Shown here: piece after piece, positions 11,930 through 23,200 of the stretch
Layout of the letters: each line of letters opens with the position of its first letter
How positions within the stretch are numbered: the first letter of the stretch is position 1
Source: Crocodylus rhombifer
Taxonomy: Eukaryota; Chordata; Crocodylia; Crocodylidae
Assembly (NCBI GenBank): GCA_038503035.1
Contig: JAVSML010001155.1
Location: forward strand, 372,001-436,000
Direction: 5' to 3'
Length of the DNA: 64,000 bases
Made by a program: the position numbers and the translations under genes
Notes under the pieces: model-generated
What the model was told of the DNA's origin: nothing
The model's database searches: none
What the model saw: only the letters and a program-made list of their open reading frames with translations

Positions 11930-12540
11930 TTTACCAAGGAGTCACACTCCGTCACTTATAAACATCTCGTTCAGAAGGTCAGCAGTAAAGTCTCTGCGTG
12001 GGTAGTTGCCTTGAGATATTTCGCCAGCATGACATTAGATTACTGTGCTTCTTTATGGTCTCAAAGTTGTTGCACTAACAAGCTTCACACTGTACTTGAC
12101 AGCATGCAGAGACTTGTAACAGACTGCACAACTTGCACACATGCAGATACGTTCCCTGAACTCTCGGACATTAGACCAAGTGACATAAAGCAGACCCTAA
12201 CCATTCCCCTGCTGCCAGGTTTCTGGGCCTATGGAGAGCCTGGCAGGCTGGGTACTGTGGCCTTGTGCAAGTAATCCGGTCTGAAATCTATTCCTATAGC
12301 ATTTTATACCAACACCAAATGAGTCTCCCATTGGGCACGAGCTTGACAGACAAGCATGGGTCAAGCTGAACAGACTGAGATCTGGGTACAAATACTTCAA
12401 AACAACATCTTGGGCAGCCCCCCGTGTGTGAATGTGGTGTCCACAATCAGCATGGCAAAAGCTGCAATCTTTGCAAATGCCCAGTTGGGGTAGATGGAAT
12501 CTGCACACTGAGCAATAGATAATATCAGAGAGTTGCTTAT
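11930..12540 (+). mobile_element. Non-LTR retrotransposon relic, post-RT C-terminal region
   Basis: Forward frame (11930-12190) reads HLVQKVSSKVSA..LRYFASM then LDYCASLWSQSC and LDSMQRLVTDC, then LSDIRPSDIK. This matches the order of a common LINE C-terminal region: a YCAPVW-type block, a MRLITG-type block, then IAPPDIRR. After an unmatched insert, 12345-12410 reads DRQAWVKLNRLRSGY, the usual W..LNRIRTG block, and 12422-12500, one frame away, reads VCECG..QHGKSC, a decayed Cys-rich CECG end. At least one frameshift and missing spacing make it non-functional. The parent LINE family is not identified. The upstream 80 codons of the same frame do not match and probably belong to other sequence. 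Confidence 0.62.
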
Positions 12541-13425
12541 AGCTGGCTGAAAGGAGCAAGGGCTGGGTGGCTTGGAAATGGGGGCGTTGCTGATTCTAGC
12601 CAGTGACAGCCTGGGAGGAAGGGGACAGTCCTAGAGTTTGGGCAGAGGAGTTGAGCTCTGGCTGAGGCTAGACTGCCACCGCGTGAGTGAATGTGAGTGG
12701 GGTGCTGCAAAGCTTCATGGCTTGCCAACAGAATGTGATGTAACATGAGTCGCGATAGGATCTGGTACAGATGTTAGTTACAGCACTCTAACTTACAGCA
12801 CTGAAGTGTAATACCGGATCAATCCAGGGTTATCTTAGAACAGGATCTGCCAGTTTTACAGCGCTCCATGTGCCCTGACTGTCTGTGCGGTTACGGTTGT
12901 AGAGCGCTTTTTGCACGCCTACCATACAGTAAGTGTAACTTCTGTATCTGGCCTTTATTCCTGCACTTTTAAAAGGTTCCTGAATTGTAGACAAATTCAG
13001 TAGGGGTTAACGGTTCCAGAGTTATTAGAGGTAATTTGACTACTGCTGTCAAAGTGAGCTGCCAAAAAGATTAATTGAAGATCACCATAATAAGCCTCAG
13101 ACAAATTGTCCTATAAATGATACACTAGGGAGAAGTTTATCGTGTCGAATTCATGACCCTATACAGTCATAAACTCACTGATTACAACTAAATTCTCTTA
13201 AATCTTCTTTGCAGGCATATTCATAAACTTCATGACAACTATAAGGCAATTAATAAGAGCACAATGAGAACTATACTCTGATTTATATAGCCAAAAGCTT
13301 TGATTTTTTTTTTTAATGTAACATTAATGTAGCTTACAATTAGCAAGTTGTTTGTTTCCCACCATACAACTAGTACAGCCCCAGTTTTCAACATTTATAC
13401 CATTTCAAATTATAAGCTTTCATTA
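12541..13425. other. Unidentified intronic DNA
   Basis: 12541-12760 is GC-rich and unrecognised. 12775-12960 contains TTACAGCACT twice (near 12778 and 12793) and paired ACAGCGCT / AGAGCGCT motifs, hinting at an eroded MITE. The rest is AT-rich. Confidence 0.4.
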
Positions 13426-13974
13426 TGCAGTCCTTGGACTTGCGACACAACTGGTTCCTGAAAACCATGTCTTAAGTTGAAACGTAACTCGGAACCGATT
13501 TTTCCATAGGCTACAGTGTTATAAATGGGGGATTGGTTCCTAAATCAAGGCTCAATATCCTATTTTCACCAAAAATACCCCAGAATTTTGTACTTGATTA
13601 ATTATAGATGAGTAATACAGCTACATTAATGTATTTATATTGTAAATAGCAATCATATTGATTTGGATGGACCTCTTTGAGGTGACTTTGCTGGACTTTT
13701 TGAAGGGCTCTCGTTTGGACTTTTTGAAGGGTTTTTGGCTGGAGTCTTCTCAGGAGTCTTGGCTGCTTTCTTAAAGACAGTGTCCAAGGAAGTTTGGACA
13801 GATGTTCTCCAGGGAGATGGATGATGCAGTGAACTTGTTTGTTGGTGTGGCGTCACATTGGATCAAGCATTGTAAAGTTGAAACTGATGTCAGAAAGATG
13901 AAACGGTATCAATTTATAAAAGTTGCAAGTGCAGAATGTTGTAATTTGAAATGTGGTGAGTTGAGGACTGCCTG
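13426..13974. mobile_element. pogo/Tigger-like DNA transposon remnant
   Basis: A 549-bp element between TA dinucleotides (13424-13425 and 13975-13976). The ends are inverted: TGCAGTCCTTGGACTTGCGAC on the left and, read from the right, CAGGCAGTCCTCAACTCACC. TA duplications and CAGT-type ends suit the Tc1/mariner superfamily, pogo/Tigger branch. The middle keeps a 67-codon minus-strand frame with a transposase-tail-like composition. It is an internally deleted element without the catalytic DDE region. Confidence 0.55.
13653..13856 (-). pseudogene. Transposase C-terminal tail remnant, PIP-box-like plus SPxK repeats
   Basis: A 67-codon minus-strand frame inside the pogo/Tigger-like element. Residues 21-28 are QTSLDTVF (13773-13796), matching most of the PCNA-binding PIP-box pattern QxxLxxFF. 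A basic, Pro/Ser-rich tail follows with SPSKSPAKSPQ at its core, where the motif SP(S/N/A)(K/E) repeats about every 4-8 residues; it ends at a stop. A PCNA-binding motif in pogo-family transposase is known. Here it is inferred from pattern alone, and no DDE, HTH or CENP-B domain survives nearby. Alternatively the frame could be open by chance because the underlying DNA is a tandem repeat (GGACTTTTTGAAGGG twice). Not expected to be expressed. Confidence 0.35.
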
Positions 13975-13976
13975 TA

Positions 13977-15793
13977 TAAAGATAGTATGAGTAAGTTTGC
14001 ATAATACATATTTTTAAAGTTGTAATAAGCAACTAAATAAATGCAGTACTGTTATGTCAGAATTCAGTCCAATTAATTGGATCATTTTGGGGAAATCCCA
14101 AGACGCTAGCTAATCTTTCTCACTTTTTTGTGTGCCTATCTTTTTAGACAGACTTACATAAAGAGAAATGTCAGATAAAGAGAACGTGGGACTATAGAGA
14201 CAGATGCTAGATGAAAAGCCATACTGGCTGTGACATTAATGAAGGTATTGGTAGTTTTGCCCTCCCAAACGGTGATACTTCCAAAACCATCATTTTGAGA
14301 GTATGTGAGGTAATTTGTAGGCCAAGCGTGTGGCTGTCTTTACAACCCTGAGCAAGTTATTTTGACATCGGAGATTTGGTGTTATAAAAAAGTAAATAGC
14401 AATTTAAAATGTTACAAAGACATTTATGGTGCACACATTCACATACCTCTTGAATCCAGTGACACAGAATGCAATATCTCTTATTTATCTCCAGATAGTA
14501 TGGCTGATAGTGTTCTTTTTTTTTATAGTTTTGATGATTATGTTAATTTATAATTGTTTTAACTGGGCAATATTTGTCTAGTGGATTTTGAGATTAGAAA
14601 CCGGGAACTCCTGCTATTCTTGGCTCTATCAGGCCTCACCTCGTGGCCTCCACAGTAGGAATTGACAGATGGATTTTGTATTGTAATCTGGGGGGGAAAA
14701 TAATACTTTCTCCCCACCTTTCAGCAAAAACTAAATAGCAGATGCTTTAATGGTGTCTTGAGCTACTAAGACTTGATTCATTTTACAACTATATTGCATT
14801 ATATTTCTAGAAATGTTGCACTTAATTTCACTGCTCAAATAAATTAAGTGTTGTTTTGTGAATTATTATGTTTATCTTTGTGCAAATTTGTTTATTTGTT
14901 AATTTGAACAACTCTCCCAGTCAGTCCATATTAATGAGGTTCGGTAGTTTATCCACAATCCAAAGACTGGAAATATTCTGCCAGTCTTATAGCCTAGCTG
15001 ACAGCATTTCCCTAGTGCTTAGAACATTTACTTTATTACTTTGTGGCATTGTGATATTATTATTTGAATAGGAACTTGAATCATAAAACTCAGTAAAAGG
15101 GATGGATTTAGAAACCAGGAAAGAGATGCAGTATATAATTTTATAGCGACAGTTATTAATTGGATAGGATAGAAAACAGATTTGAAGACATCAATTTACT
15201 TGCTATTCTTATTGGAGACATGGATGATGATATTGGTAGACTTGGGATGTTGTTCTGTATGAAGGGGGGAAGCGTCTTAGTGAGAATACTATACAAAACT
15301 ATAGGAGGCTCTCAGTTGCAATTTGGAATGACCCACATTACTTTTAGTGTTTACACTTGTGGTTAAATTGATCTGAAAATGGAATGTACTTGGGATTTGA
15401 ATCTCCAGCTCTTCCATTCCTCGAGCTATAATCCGGTATCTGTTCAGACAGGATTTTTCCTGAGAGAAGTATTGCAGGAAGCAAAGTGCCAAAACATAGA
15501 GAAGGTTGTGCTTGTTGTTTACAACTGCTGGAGCAGGTGTTTAAGCAAGTTTTATCTTGATTAATGTATTGATGGAGGAAAGAGTTTTTTAAAGAAAGTA
15601 ACAAGTTAAGAAGGATTAAAACAAAATCCAGAGCAAATTTTCCGCGATACTGGAATTGCAGCTAGCAATTAACTGCGTTTAGAAAACAACAGAAAATCCT
15701 TGTAGGAGGAACTTATTCCATAACCCTGTATGGCAGCTGCTTGAACTTATTCTGGCACACGTAATAGAAAAAACAAGATCATAGCTCCAGTAC
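13977..15793. other. Intronic DNA, no recognised feature
   Basis: AT-rich with short chance frames only. No repeat recognised. Confidence 0.55.
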
Positions 15794-15801
15794 CCTTAAC
15801 C

Positions 15802-15987
15802 CAGGGGCGGGCAATTATTTTGAGTGTAGGGCCGCTTACTGAGTTCTGGCAAGCCATTGAGAGCCACATGATAGGCAGCCAGGGGCAGATGAATATAACT
15901 TTTCTAAATTTTTAGGGGCCCTGGGGGCTGGATAGAATGGCCTGGTGGGCTGCATCTGGCCCACGGGCCACATTTTGCCCACCCCTG
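15802..15987. mobile_element. Short hAT MITE with target duplication
   Basis: 186 bp beginning CAGGGGCGGGCAATTATTTTG and ending CATTTTGCCCACCCCTG, near-perfect inverted ends. Flanks CCTTAACC (15794-15801) and TCTTAACC (15988-15995) are a 7/8 target duplication, diagnostic of hAT. The interior has the widespread GGGCCGC..GAGCCACAT block of this MITE group. Non-coding. Confidence 0.85.
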
Positions 15988-16330
15988 TCTTAACCATTAT
16001 TAGAGACACTGCATCCCATTCCAGGATTGTGAAGCCTCTCAGGCTTCTGGTACTTTTTTTGATAATAGTATCATGAAGGCAATAAAGCATTGTCATAATT
16101 GTGCAAATAAGGCCCTGAAGAAAAGAATCAGTCATTAAATATTTTTTTACACGTTTCCAGATGCTGCCTTGGGCTTCCAGATTATTATAAATGAAGTTAG
16201 TTTTCTCTGTATTCAGTTTGTTTAATATTTCAGCTGAATAGTTAGGCTCTTACATTTTAATAGAGTTTAACTCACTGTTTCAGTGCTCAGCACTCTTAGC
16301 GATACCCCTTTGTGCTGATTATTAATTATT

Positions 16331-16385
16331 CATAGACTCATAGATATTAGGGGCTGGAAGGGACTTCATAAGATCATCATATTCT
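16331..16385 (-). mobile_element. CR1 3' tip
   Basis: CATAGACTCATAGATATTAG followed by GGGCTGGAAGGGACTTCAT is the reverse complement of the CR1 3' terminus (AAGTCCCTTCCAGCCC then tandem ATGA(G/A)TCTATGA). Only about 55 bp is retained, a typical severely 5'-truncated insertion on the minus strand. Confidence 0.8.
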
Positions 16386-17840
16386 CATAATATGTATCTT
16401 TAAAAAATGATGCCCTTAGTTCTTGGATAGCGTAATACTGGCTTCTGTTTTCCCTTCTCTTTTTTCCTCCCCCAGTAAAAATAATGAGTAGTTCTGAAAT
16501 GTTTTCATAAGTAAGATCTGAAAGAGAATGGGGAGGAGGGCAGTTGAAAATGATGCTGTTGTTCTATAGCTGAGCAAGAACAAGTGCATGGCACAGAAGC
16601 TGGAATTAGAACTGAGTTGTATTTGTGCTGGGATGTACAAACAATATTGTTTCATGGGTGAGCAGGGAAGTGAGGAAGGAAAGGATGAACTTTCTTTATT
16701 GTTGACCTAGTGGTTTAAGAACTTTGGTTCTAAAAAGAAATAACTTTAGTATCACTATATACAGTTAAGAAAATCTTTCTACCATCTTACCTGTTTTTCC
16801 TTTTTTTTGCTCACTGTTGTTAACTCTTTTTAGTTGTCCCCTATTTTCCACTTTTTTAGTGTTTGTCAAGTGTAACAATCACAGGTGATATACTGCTTTT
16901 TTGTAGTACTTGGTGAAAATGTGAAGAAAAACCTTGCTGTTCCCTAGACCCACAATTTATATTTTATAGTAGTAAAGAAGGAAAGACTATATAAAATAAA
17001 ATACTGTACATTTAAGAATACTAAGGACCACAGTGATGGGCTCAGTACTTTGAATCCTGAGCTCATTCTTTCCTTTTCATTCTAAGAATATTGTGGAATG
17101 AAGAGTTTTTCCCCATGGGGAAAGTCCCATTGGCTGTTCCTTGACAACTCTAAATAAGTCAGAAGTGGCATTTATGGGACTCCAGAGGGCAGCAATGATA
17201 TGACTATAACCATAACAATGTGATGTTTTATATGTGCTTCTCCTAGTAAATCAGTTTGTTCCTCTGGCAGAGTGGTTTGGTTCTTCATCTTCATGGAAGG
17301 CCTTATTAAACTGCATTTTAGAATGTAAACCGGTATTTCCTTCTCAGAAGACTATGTTCTATATTGGTGTCTTTGTTTTTATTAATACTGTAAATTGTTT
17401 TTTATACAATATATGTAACAAGATCTTTATCGTATGGCTGAATAATGAAGGGTTAGTCTCAAATACATAGATTAAAACTAGTTTTCATGTTTTGGTAAGG
17501 TTTTAGATCCACAGGGCATTAAAACTTGTAATCTGTGCTATGGAAGGAGTTGTAAAATCATTCAGTACTGAGAACTCCACATAAACTCTGCGTTTGTTCA
17601 AACTAATTCACTTTGGGCTTGAGAATATTGAAACTTGCCACAAATCATCCTAAATCTGTAATATAATAAGAGCAAAATGTCCTATGTGCTGTATGGGTTG
17701 ATTACAGTCAAAAACAATGATGAGTGTAAACTTACCCCTGGGAGCCTTTTAAAATTGGAAACTGTTCATTTTTCGAGTTTTATGCATCTCGTTAGGCTCA
17801 GGACCAAGCCCTTAGCCCCTTGCTTTTGGCTGCTTGGACA
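16386..17840. other. Intronic DNA, no recognised feature
   Basis: AT-rich with no recognised coding or repeat feature. Confidence 0.55.
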
Positions 17841-18530
17841 ATAGGGCTGTGCAAAATGGCTGTTTTGATTTGGTTTCAGATTTGGCCGTTTCGGAGGACA
17901 GTGATATGTTTGGTGTTTTGGATCACCATCCTATTTTATTTCGAACAAATCTATTTCAGAGATTCAGTTCTGCCGAATCTCTTCCGAATCTATTTTGAAC
18001 AGGCTGCAAAGGGAAGTTTGGCACAGTGCTACGCAGCTGGGTGGGGCTTGGGGCCCCAGCAGGGAGCAGAACAGAGCGACCAGGAGAGGGCAAGGGCCGC
18101 TGCCCTCTGTGCAGGCACAGAGACCCTGGTGTGGATCTCTGATCCACGTCATGCTGGGTTGCAGGGCAGGAAAGCAGCACAAAGTGGCAAGCAAGCCTGC
18201 TGGTCCCTACCACACGACTCGGCTTCACAGGGAGTAGAGATCCGTGCTGGGGTCTTCTTGCTGCCACTGCCCACCCTGTGCTGCCCCTTGTGGCAGAACG
18301 GTGCTGGTCCCTGCTGCGCAAACGTGCTCCGCAGGGAACAGAGATCTGGGGCTGCATGGGGTAGGCAGTGCTGGGGAGGAGACCCCACCATGGATCTCTG
18401 CTCCCTGTTTAGCCAGGTCACACAGCAAGGATTTCCCAATCCCCAGTTCAATTGCCCAGCTCTCTGATCATTCCCTTAGCTCTTCCCCAGGGTGCGTGGG
18501 CCCCCAGATCTGCATGCCAGGTTTCAACAG
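17841..18530. mobile_element. Non-autonomous DNA element with GC-rich tandem core
   Basis: The left 170 bp begins AGGGCTGTGCAAAATGGC and is full of GATTTGG / CCGAATC / TTCGAAC words, like the outer part of the element at 31479-32350. The core (18020-18410) is GC-rich with a diverged direct repeat: TGGTCCCT at 18201 and again at 18305 begin two units of about 104 bp, each followed by CAGGGA(G/A)(T/C)AGAGATC. Frames of up to 215 codons cross it on both strands in several phases, as expected for repetitive GC-rich DNA; none is a recognised protein. The right boundary is uncertain. Confidence 0.45.
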
Positions 18531-20626
18531 GTACCTTTGAATTATTGTAAATTCTTTTGGTATGATGAAAATGCTTATAACGCGTAGTTGCTGGTTTTAA
18601 TGGTTATGGCTCATTATTCTGTAAAACTCACCATTTTACAGCGCTATAGCAATTTAAAAAACAGAGACAAAATTATGAAATTAAATACAAAAGCAAGCAC
18701 AAGGCAGTGACATCATTTGACTCTAACCATAACATTTCCAAAAACTGTTAGTAGTCACTCCTGTAGATTTTAAGGCTGTACTCAGAGTAAAGAATCAATA
18801 ATGAATCTCTTGTAAGCATTCAGGAAACAGGTATGGAACTCAGACAGGTTTGTGTATATGTAGTCACTTGGGAAGGGGAGAGCATGAATTTCCTTTGCCA
18901 AAGCAAAAGAAAATTTGCATGCTGGATTTCTGTGCCACAGAATTTACCTACGCTATTTTCATTTTGTTCACAGTAGTATTTTAATTTTTAAAGTTGTAAT
19001 AAATCCAACTTGATTAATACTAAAATCCTGGAAGCTGAACATTTTGTTTATACTGAAGGAGACATGATTCATTAAAATAAGAAGAAATTTTGAAAATAAA
19101 TCACTTAAAAGAAAAAAAGAAAAAGACACAGTGAAAAGAAATATATTATGTCCTCAGGCAGTCAGCTTGGCAAAAGCTCAGTACATTTATCTTCTTGCTT
19201 ATTTCAGGTCATATTATCTGTATGTTGTTCCTACATTTGTTTAGCATTTTTGTATTTAGATTCCTTTCCCCTTCGTACATTTAGTATAGTCCCAGAGAGA
19301 CTCAAGTAGGTTGAAGTCCAGACTCCAGGGCCCCAAAGCTCAACATTTCTTCTTGCAGCTAATATTATTGCATTCAGTGTTTCAATTTCAAGTTTCTTCA
19401 AGTTTGAGAAGATGAATGGAAGCTTGTATCGAATGTAACAGTTCAGAATCTGCCTTCTGCAGTGATCGATCTTTCAGCAGTTACAATAGGTACATTTATT
19501 GAGCCATAGGAAGGGCATAATATTAATATCTAGTCTTTTGGGAAATAGTTTAAGATTAAGGAACCTAATACCATATCTTCCAGGATGACTTTTATGCATA
19601 ATATAAGTGTTGTCAGATTGATTGTGCCTGTTTTTAACATGATTAGTAATAATTTAGTGTCAGTTCAGATTTTGTAATTTATTGTATTCAGTGGTTGACA
19701 GATCATACATAATGTAGAATATTTTTGTACCATAAACCAGATTATTTAAGCAAACAAATTACCTAAAATTAGAGTGGTCAGCAACATAAGTATTTTCAGT
19801 CCTTTTGCAAAAGACAGTCCTTTAAACTTACATCCCTGGTAGCTTTAAGTGATGTCAGTTCTCTTTTATATTTGGTAATCTGCTTGCAGGTTTTCAGGTT
19901 TAATTCAGACATATAGTGGGAAGTGCCTCCAAGTATTCTAAAATAAGCCTGTTGTCTTGGGGGGGGGTTTCAACAAACTGTACCATCAGATTTGTACTAA
20001 CAGAGAGATGTGTATTAATCTGGTTTCTTTGGTAATCTACTGACACACGTGTACTTATTTAAGTAAGCACAAGTGGGTGCTTTTTATTATGGTGTTTTAC
20101 TAGTGCCCTAGTTCCACATTTTTCATCCTCCTTTTGTTATTTACTTTAATTTTATATCATTGGTATCAGAATTTCTCTAGAACATGTTATCTATATAGTC
20201 TTTTGTGCCCCACACAATTTATGCACTGTGTTCTGAATAACAAAATCATCTTCACACGATGCTGCCCCACCAGAACCTTTTAGATGAGCAACAGTACTTT
20301 GAGTTGACGTATCAGGTGTTTTTTAAAAAAAATCATGCATAAACGTATGTTGTCAATATTTGTAAATTTAAATTTGAAATGTTTAAACAAAAAATATTTA
20401 AATACAGGTAACACTGAATATTCATGAAACAAATTAAACTGAAAATCTTCTGTTTATTTATCAACTGTTTATCATTTCACATTTATACGTTTGTTATATT
20501 ATGCCTGTTTATCAGGTGTATCATAATTTGGTATAAACTATACAGCTAATACTCTATTGAGTTACCTGTTTAAAATAACAGTTCCTTGTAAATGTGTGTG
20601 GGTAAACATACATTTCAAAGTAACTG
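18531..20626. other. Intronic DNA, no recognised feature
   Basis: AT-rich. Contains A/G-rich runs near 19105-19140 and no recognised gene or repeat. Confidence 0.55.
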
Positions 20627-20707
20627 ACTGGGATTTTCAAAAGCAACCACATGATATAAAAGCACAAGTCCCATTTACTTTTAGTGGGTCTTGTGCAACT
20701 AAATCAC
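20627..20707. mobile_element. Ancient palindromic MITE relic
   Basis: GGGATTTTCAAAAGCA is followed by an imperfect palindrome at 20662-20696, where GCACAAGTCCCAT pairs with GTGGGTCTTGTGC around a TTACTTTTA loop. This resembles a palindromic repeat I remember from many amniote genomes, in which 'ttttcaaaagcacctaagt' flanks 'gcacaagtcccattgac'. The right arm is eroded. Confidence 0.45.
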
Positions 20708-22464
20708 TACTTCTTGTTTTCCTGTGGACACTGCTTCCTTTTGTTAGATTTGCCATAGCAACAATCCTTTCTTTTTCCTTTTTTTCCCTCCCCTGTTTTT
20801 CTCCAGTTACTGGGTTTTTTTTTCTTTTGATATGCAGAGAACACTATTCAAATTGAAGGGGAAAAGAGTTTGGTGGTCTGTTCACTTCAGCTTAAGTGTA
20901 CACATTTAATTTTGTTTGCTAATTAATTATTTCTTTACTTTGCAAATAAATGTGGTTTGTGGAGTGGTGTTATTTTGACAACTCAATAGAAGTAACATCT
21001 TTATAGATTTTGCAGTTAGCTTTTTGGAGATTATCTATGCTATTTCTATGCTGCTTAAATACAGACTGTTTTCCAAGACCCATCTAGGTAATTAAATAAA
21101 CCCGAATTTGATCATAGTCTTAGAATCTTGCACGCATGTGCTACATGTGTGTTTCTATACTGTGTATGTGCACAAAATAGTACAAAATATTAATTATTCT
21201 TCTATTGAATATAAGAATAGCCATCTAACTGCCTTAGTCATCTGTTTTGTTTAACACACAAAAGTATTCTCTAGTTGGCTTTTGCCAGCTCTGGGAAGGA
21301 AAGATATGGGTCCATGTGATCAAGGTTTTAATTTCTTTTCACTTTTCACAGCTGCCAAAATAAACTCCTTTTGAGATAGACATAAGTCAACATTGTTGGC
21401 ATATGTCTCTACTGCAGCATTTCTCTTGAGGCCCGTAGTTGGGTTTATCTTTAGTCACAGTTCTGTAATTTTTTTTAATATCTATTTCTGACTTTAATGC
21501 CAGGACTTCTGTAGGATCTTCTGCAGTAAAAGATTTAGGGTAGATGCATTCCACTTGACTAATCATGTGCTTTTTATTTTTGACTGTTCTCCAAGACCTT
21601 TGTTTTAGAAGTAAAAAGCTTTTAATTAGCTCCACTGTTCTTTTAGTCCTTTACTGGACTTGATTTTTATTGGTAAAACAAGCAGAGTTATGAAATTTCA
21701 AGAACTTAACGTTATTCAGCACACTTACTGTTCTAGCTCTACTTTCTTCCTACTTCCCCCAAAGACTTCTGCTGTAAATATAGTACCTTTATTCTAAGGC
21801 TGCCCTATAGCAGGATCAAACAAACTTCTTAACTCTTCTAGCTTGAAACTCAATTCTTAACATGACCAAAACTGCAGAATATAGCTTTTAAGATGTACAT
21901 TCCCCCGAGTCATTAATTTTCTTCAGGAGCCACAGTAAAACTGGGAGTTGTGACCTGACCACATCAGATCTAGGTTCTCCCATTTATTCTGCAGATGCAT
22001 TTCCTCCTTTATAATAATTTGAAAGAATGACTCAAAGAATAGGGTTCATCCAGGGCTTTCTCAAATGTGTGCATGCTATAATGCCTTTAATGTGTTTTCC
22101 TTCCACTTGAGTTATCTTTAATAGAAACCCCCTCCAAAAAGATCTCTTCTGAAATATTTGAAACCACTTGGTATTGTTCTCCTCTGTGTCAGAAACAGAA
22201 GTTTTGTTCATGCAAATTCTCAGTAAATCTAGCAGCATATGATGCCAGTCATCATCCAACAGTATTACCTACAGGCAAATCAGGCCAGCAGCCATTTTAA
22301 GATTACAATATTAAATCCTTGCTGCTTGAACTGCCACATTTATGTTGGTTCTTTTATACTGTCCGCAGCAATTTTCTGTAGATTTTTTTCTTCAAAAGAT
22401 TATTTGTTGTTTTGCTCTTGCTTTCTAAAAAAAAATAGCAAACATGCTTTAAATTTTCATGATG
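20708..22464. other. Intronic DNA, no recognised feature
   Basis: AT-rich, with short chance frames only. Confidence 0.55.
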
Positions 22465-22889
22465 CCTGTAATGGGGTACATGGCTCAACAGCAAAAGCCC
22501 AGTTGCAGGGGGTTAAAAAGATTAATAGTTTGTGCACGGAGGTACAAGGCTCTGGGGCTGAAGAGGAGTCTGCCCGCTTAGGAGCTTGGGGTCAGCTGAC
22601 CAGGCCGGTTGACTGGCCCTAGGGAGCTCCTCCTTGGGATGGTAGCAAAAGGAGGAGGGAGGTGGCTGGTATGCTGAGGAGCCAGCACCGAGCCAGGATT
22701 GCCTCTCTCCTGAGGTCTGAGGAAAGACTGGAGGGCTTGCTTTTGTTTACTAATGGCATATTGCTTTTGTGATTGTGTACCTTATTTGTTGTGGGGATAC
22801 GTGTTCCCCGGCGGAATAAGTGGATTACCACTGAAAGCTGGTCGGACTTCGAGTAGGGACCGCTAGAATTCACGCCAGAAGTGCACTAC
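22465..22889 (+). mobile_element. Possible solo LTR-like block
   Basis: A 425-bp block of higher GC with LTR-style ends: TGTAATGGGG at the left and GCACTACA at the right. It is followed at once by TGG, the first bases of a primer-binding site complementary to a tRNA CCA end. It contains GGCGGAATAAGTGG, a weak polyadenylation-like signal. No 5-bp target duplication is seen and no retroelement coding follows. Orientation and identity are inferred from the ends only. Confidence 0.28.
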
Positions 22890-22929
22890 ATGGCGGCTCC
22901 TTTCATCCTGTAGTTTCCTCCGTGTGCCC

Positions 22930-23200
22930 CGCAGTCATTGATTGGTGGAGGGGCCCCACCACTTCTCCTTGATTGGTTTTAAATATACCCTGGTTTTTGC
23001 CTCCCACCACTGATGGGCAGAGGGGCCCTGGTGGCCCCGCTGCTTGTTGCTGACCGAATGGGAGGCCAAACCCACCACATATTTAAAACTGGTTTTTGCT
23101 TCCTGGTCCTCAGGAGCAAATGGTGGAGCCGACAGGGCCCCTCCATCAATCAGTGGCGGGGGAAGGCACATGGGTAACTTCAAGATTAAAGGAGCTGCCG
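22930..23200. repeat. Inverted/direct copies of a GATTGGTGGAGGGGCCC motif
   Basis: A motif of about 25 bp occurs three times: TTGATTGGTGGAGGGGCCCC at 22938-22960, ACTGATGGGCAGAGGGGCCC at about 23008-23030, and inverted as GGGCCCCTCCATCAATCAG at about 23134-23155. Paired TTTTAAATATACCCTGGTTTTTGC / ACATATTTAAAACTGGTTTTTGC segments lie between. The motif contains ATTGG (inverted CCAAT). This is a structured non-coding element, possibly linked to the LTR-like block just before it. Confidence 0.5.

Noticed and set aside
13802..13990. 62-codon + frame in the pogo-like element
   Set aside because: Antisense to the minus-strand frame that keeps the transposase-like tail, and runs through the inverted end.
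17820..18467. 215-codon + frame
   Set aside because: It crosses the AT-rich arm and tandem GC-rich core of a MITE-like element; the other strand is equally open.
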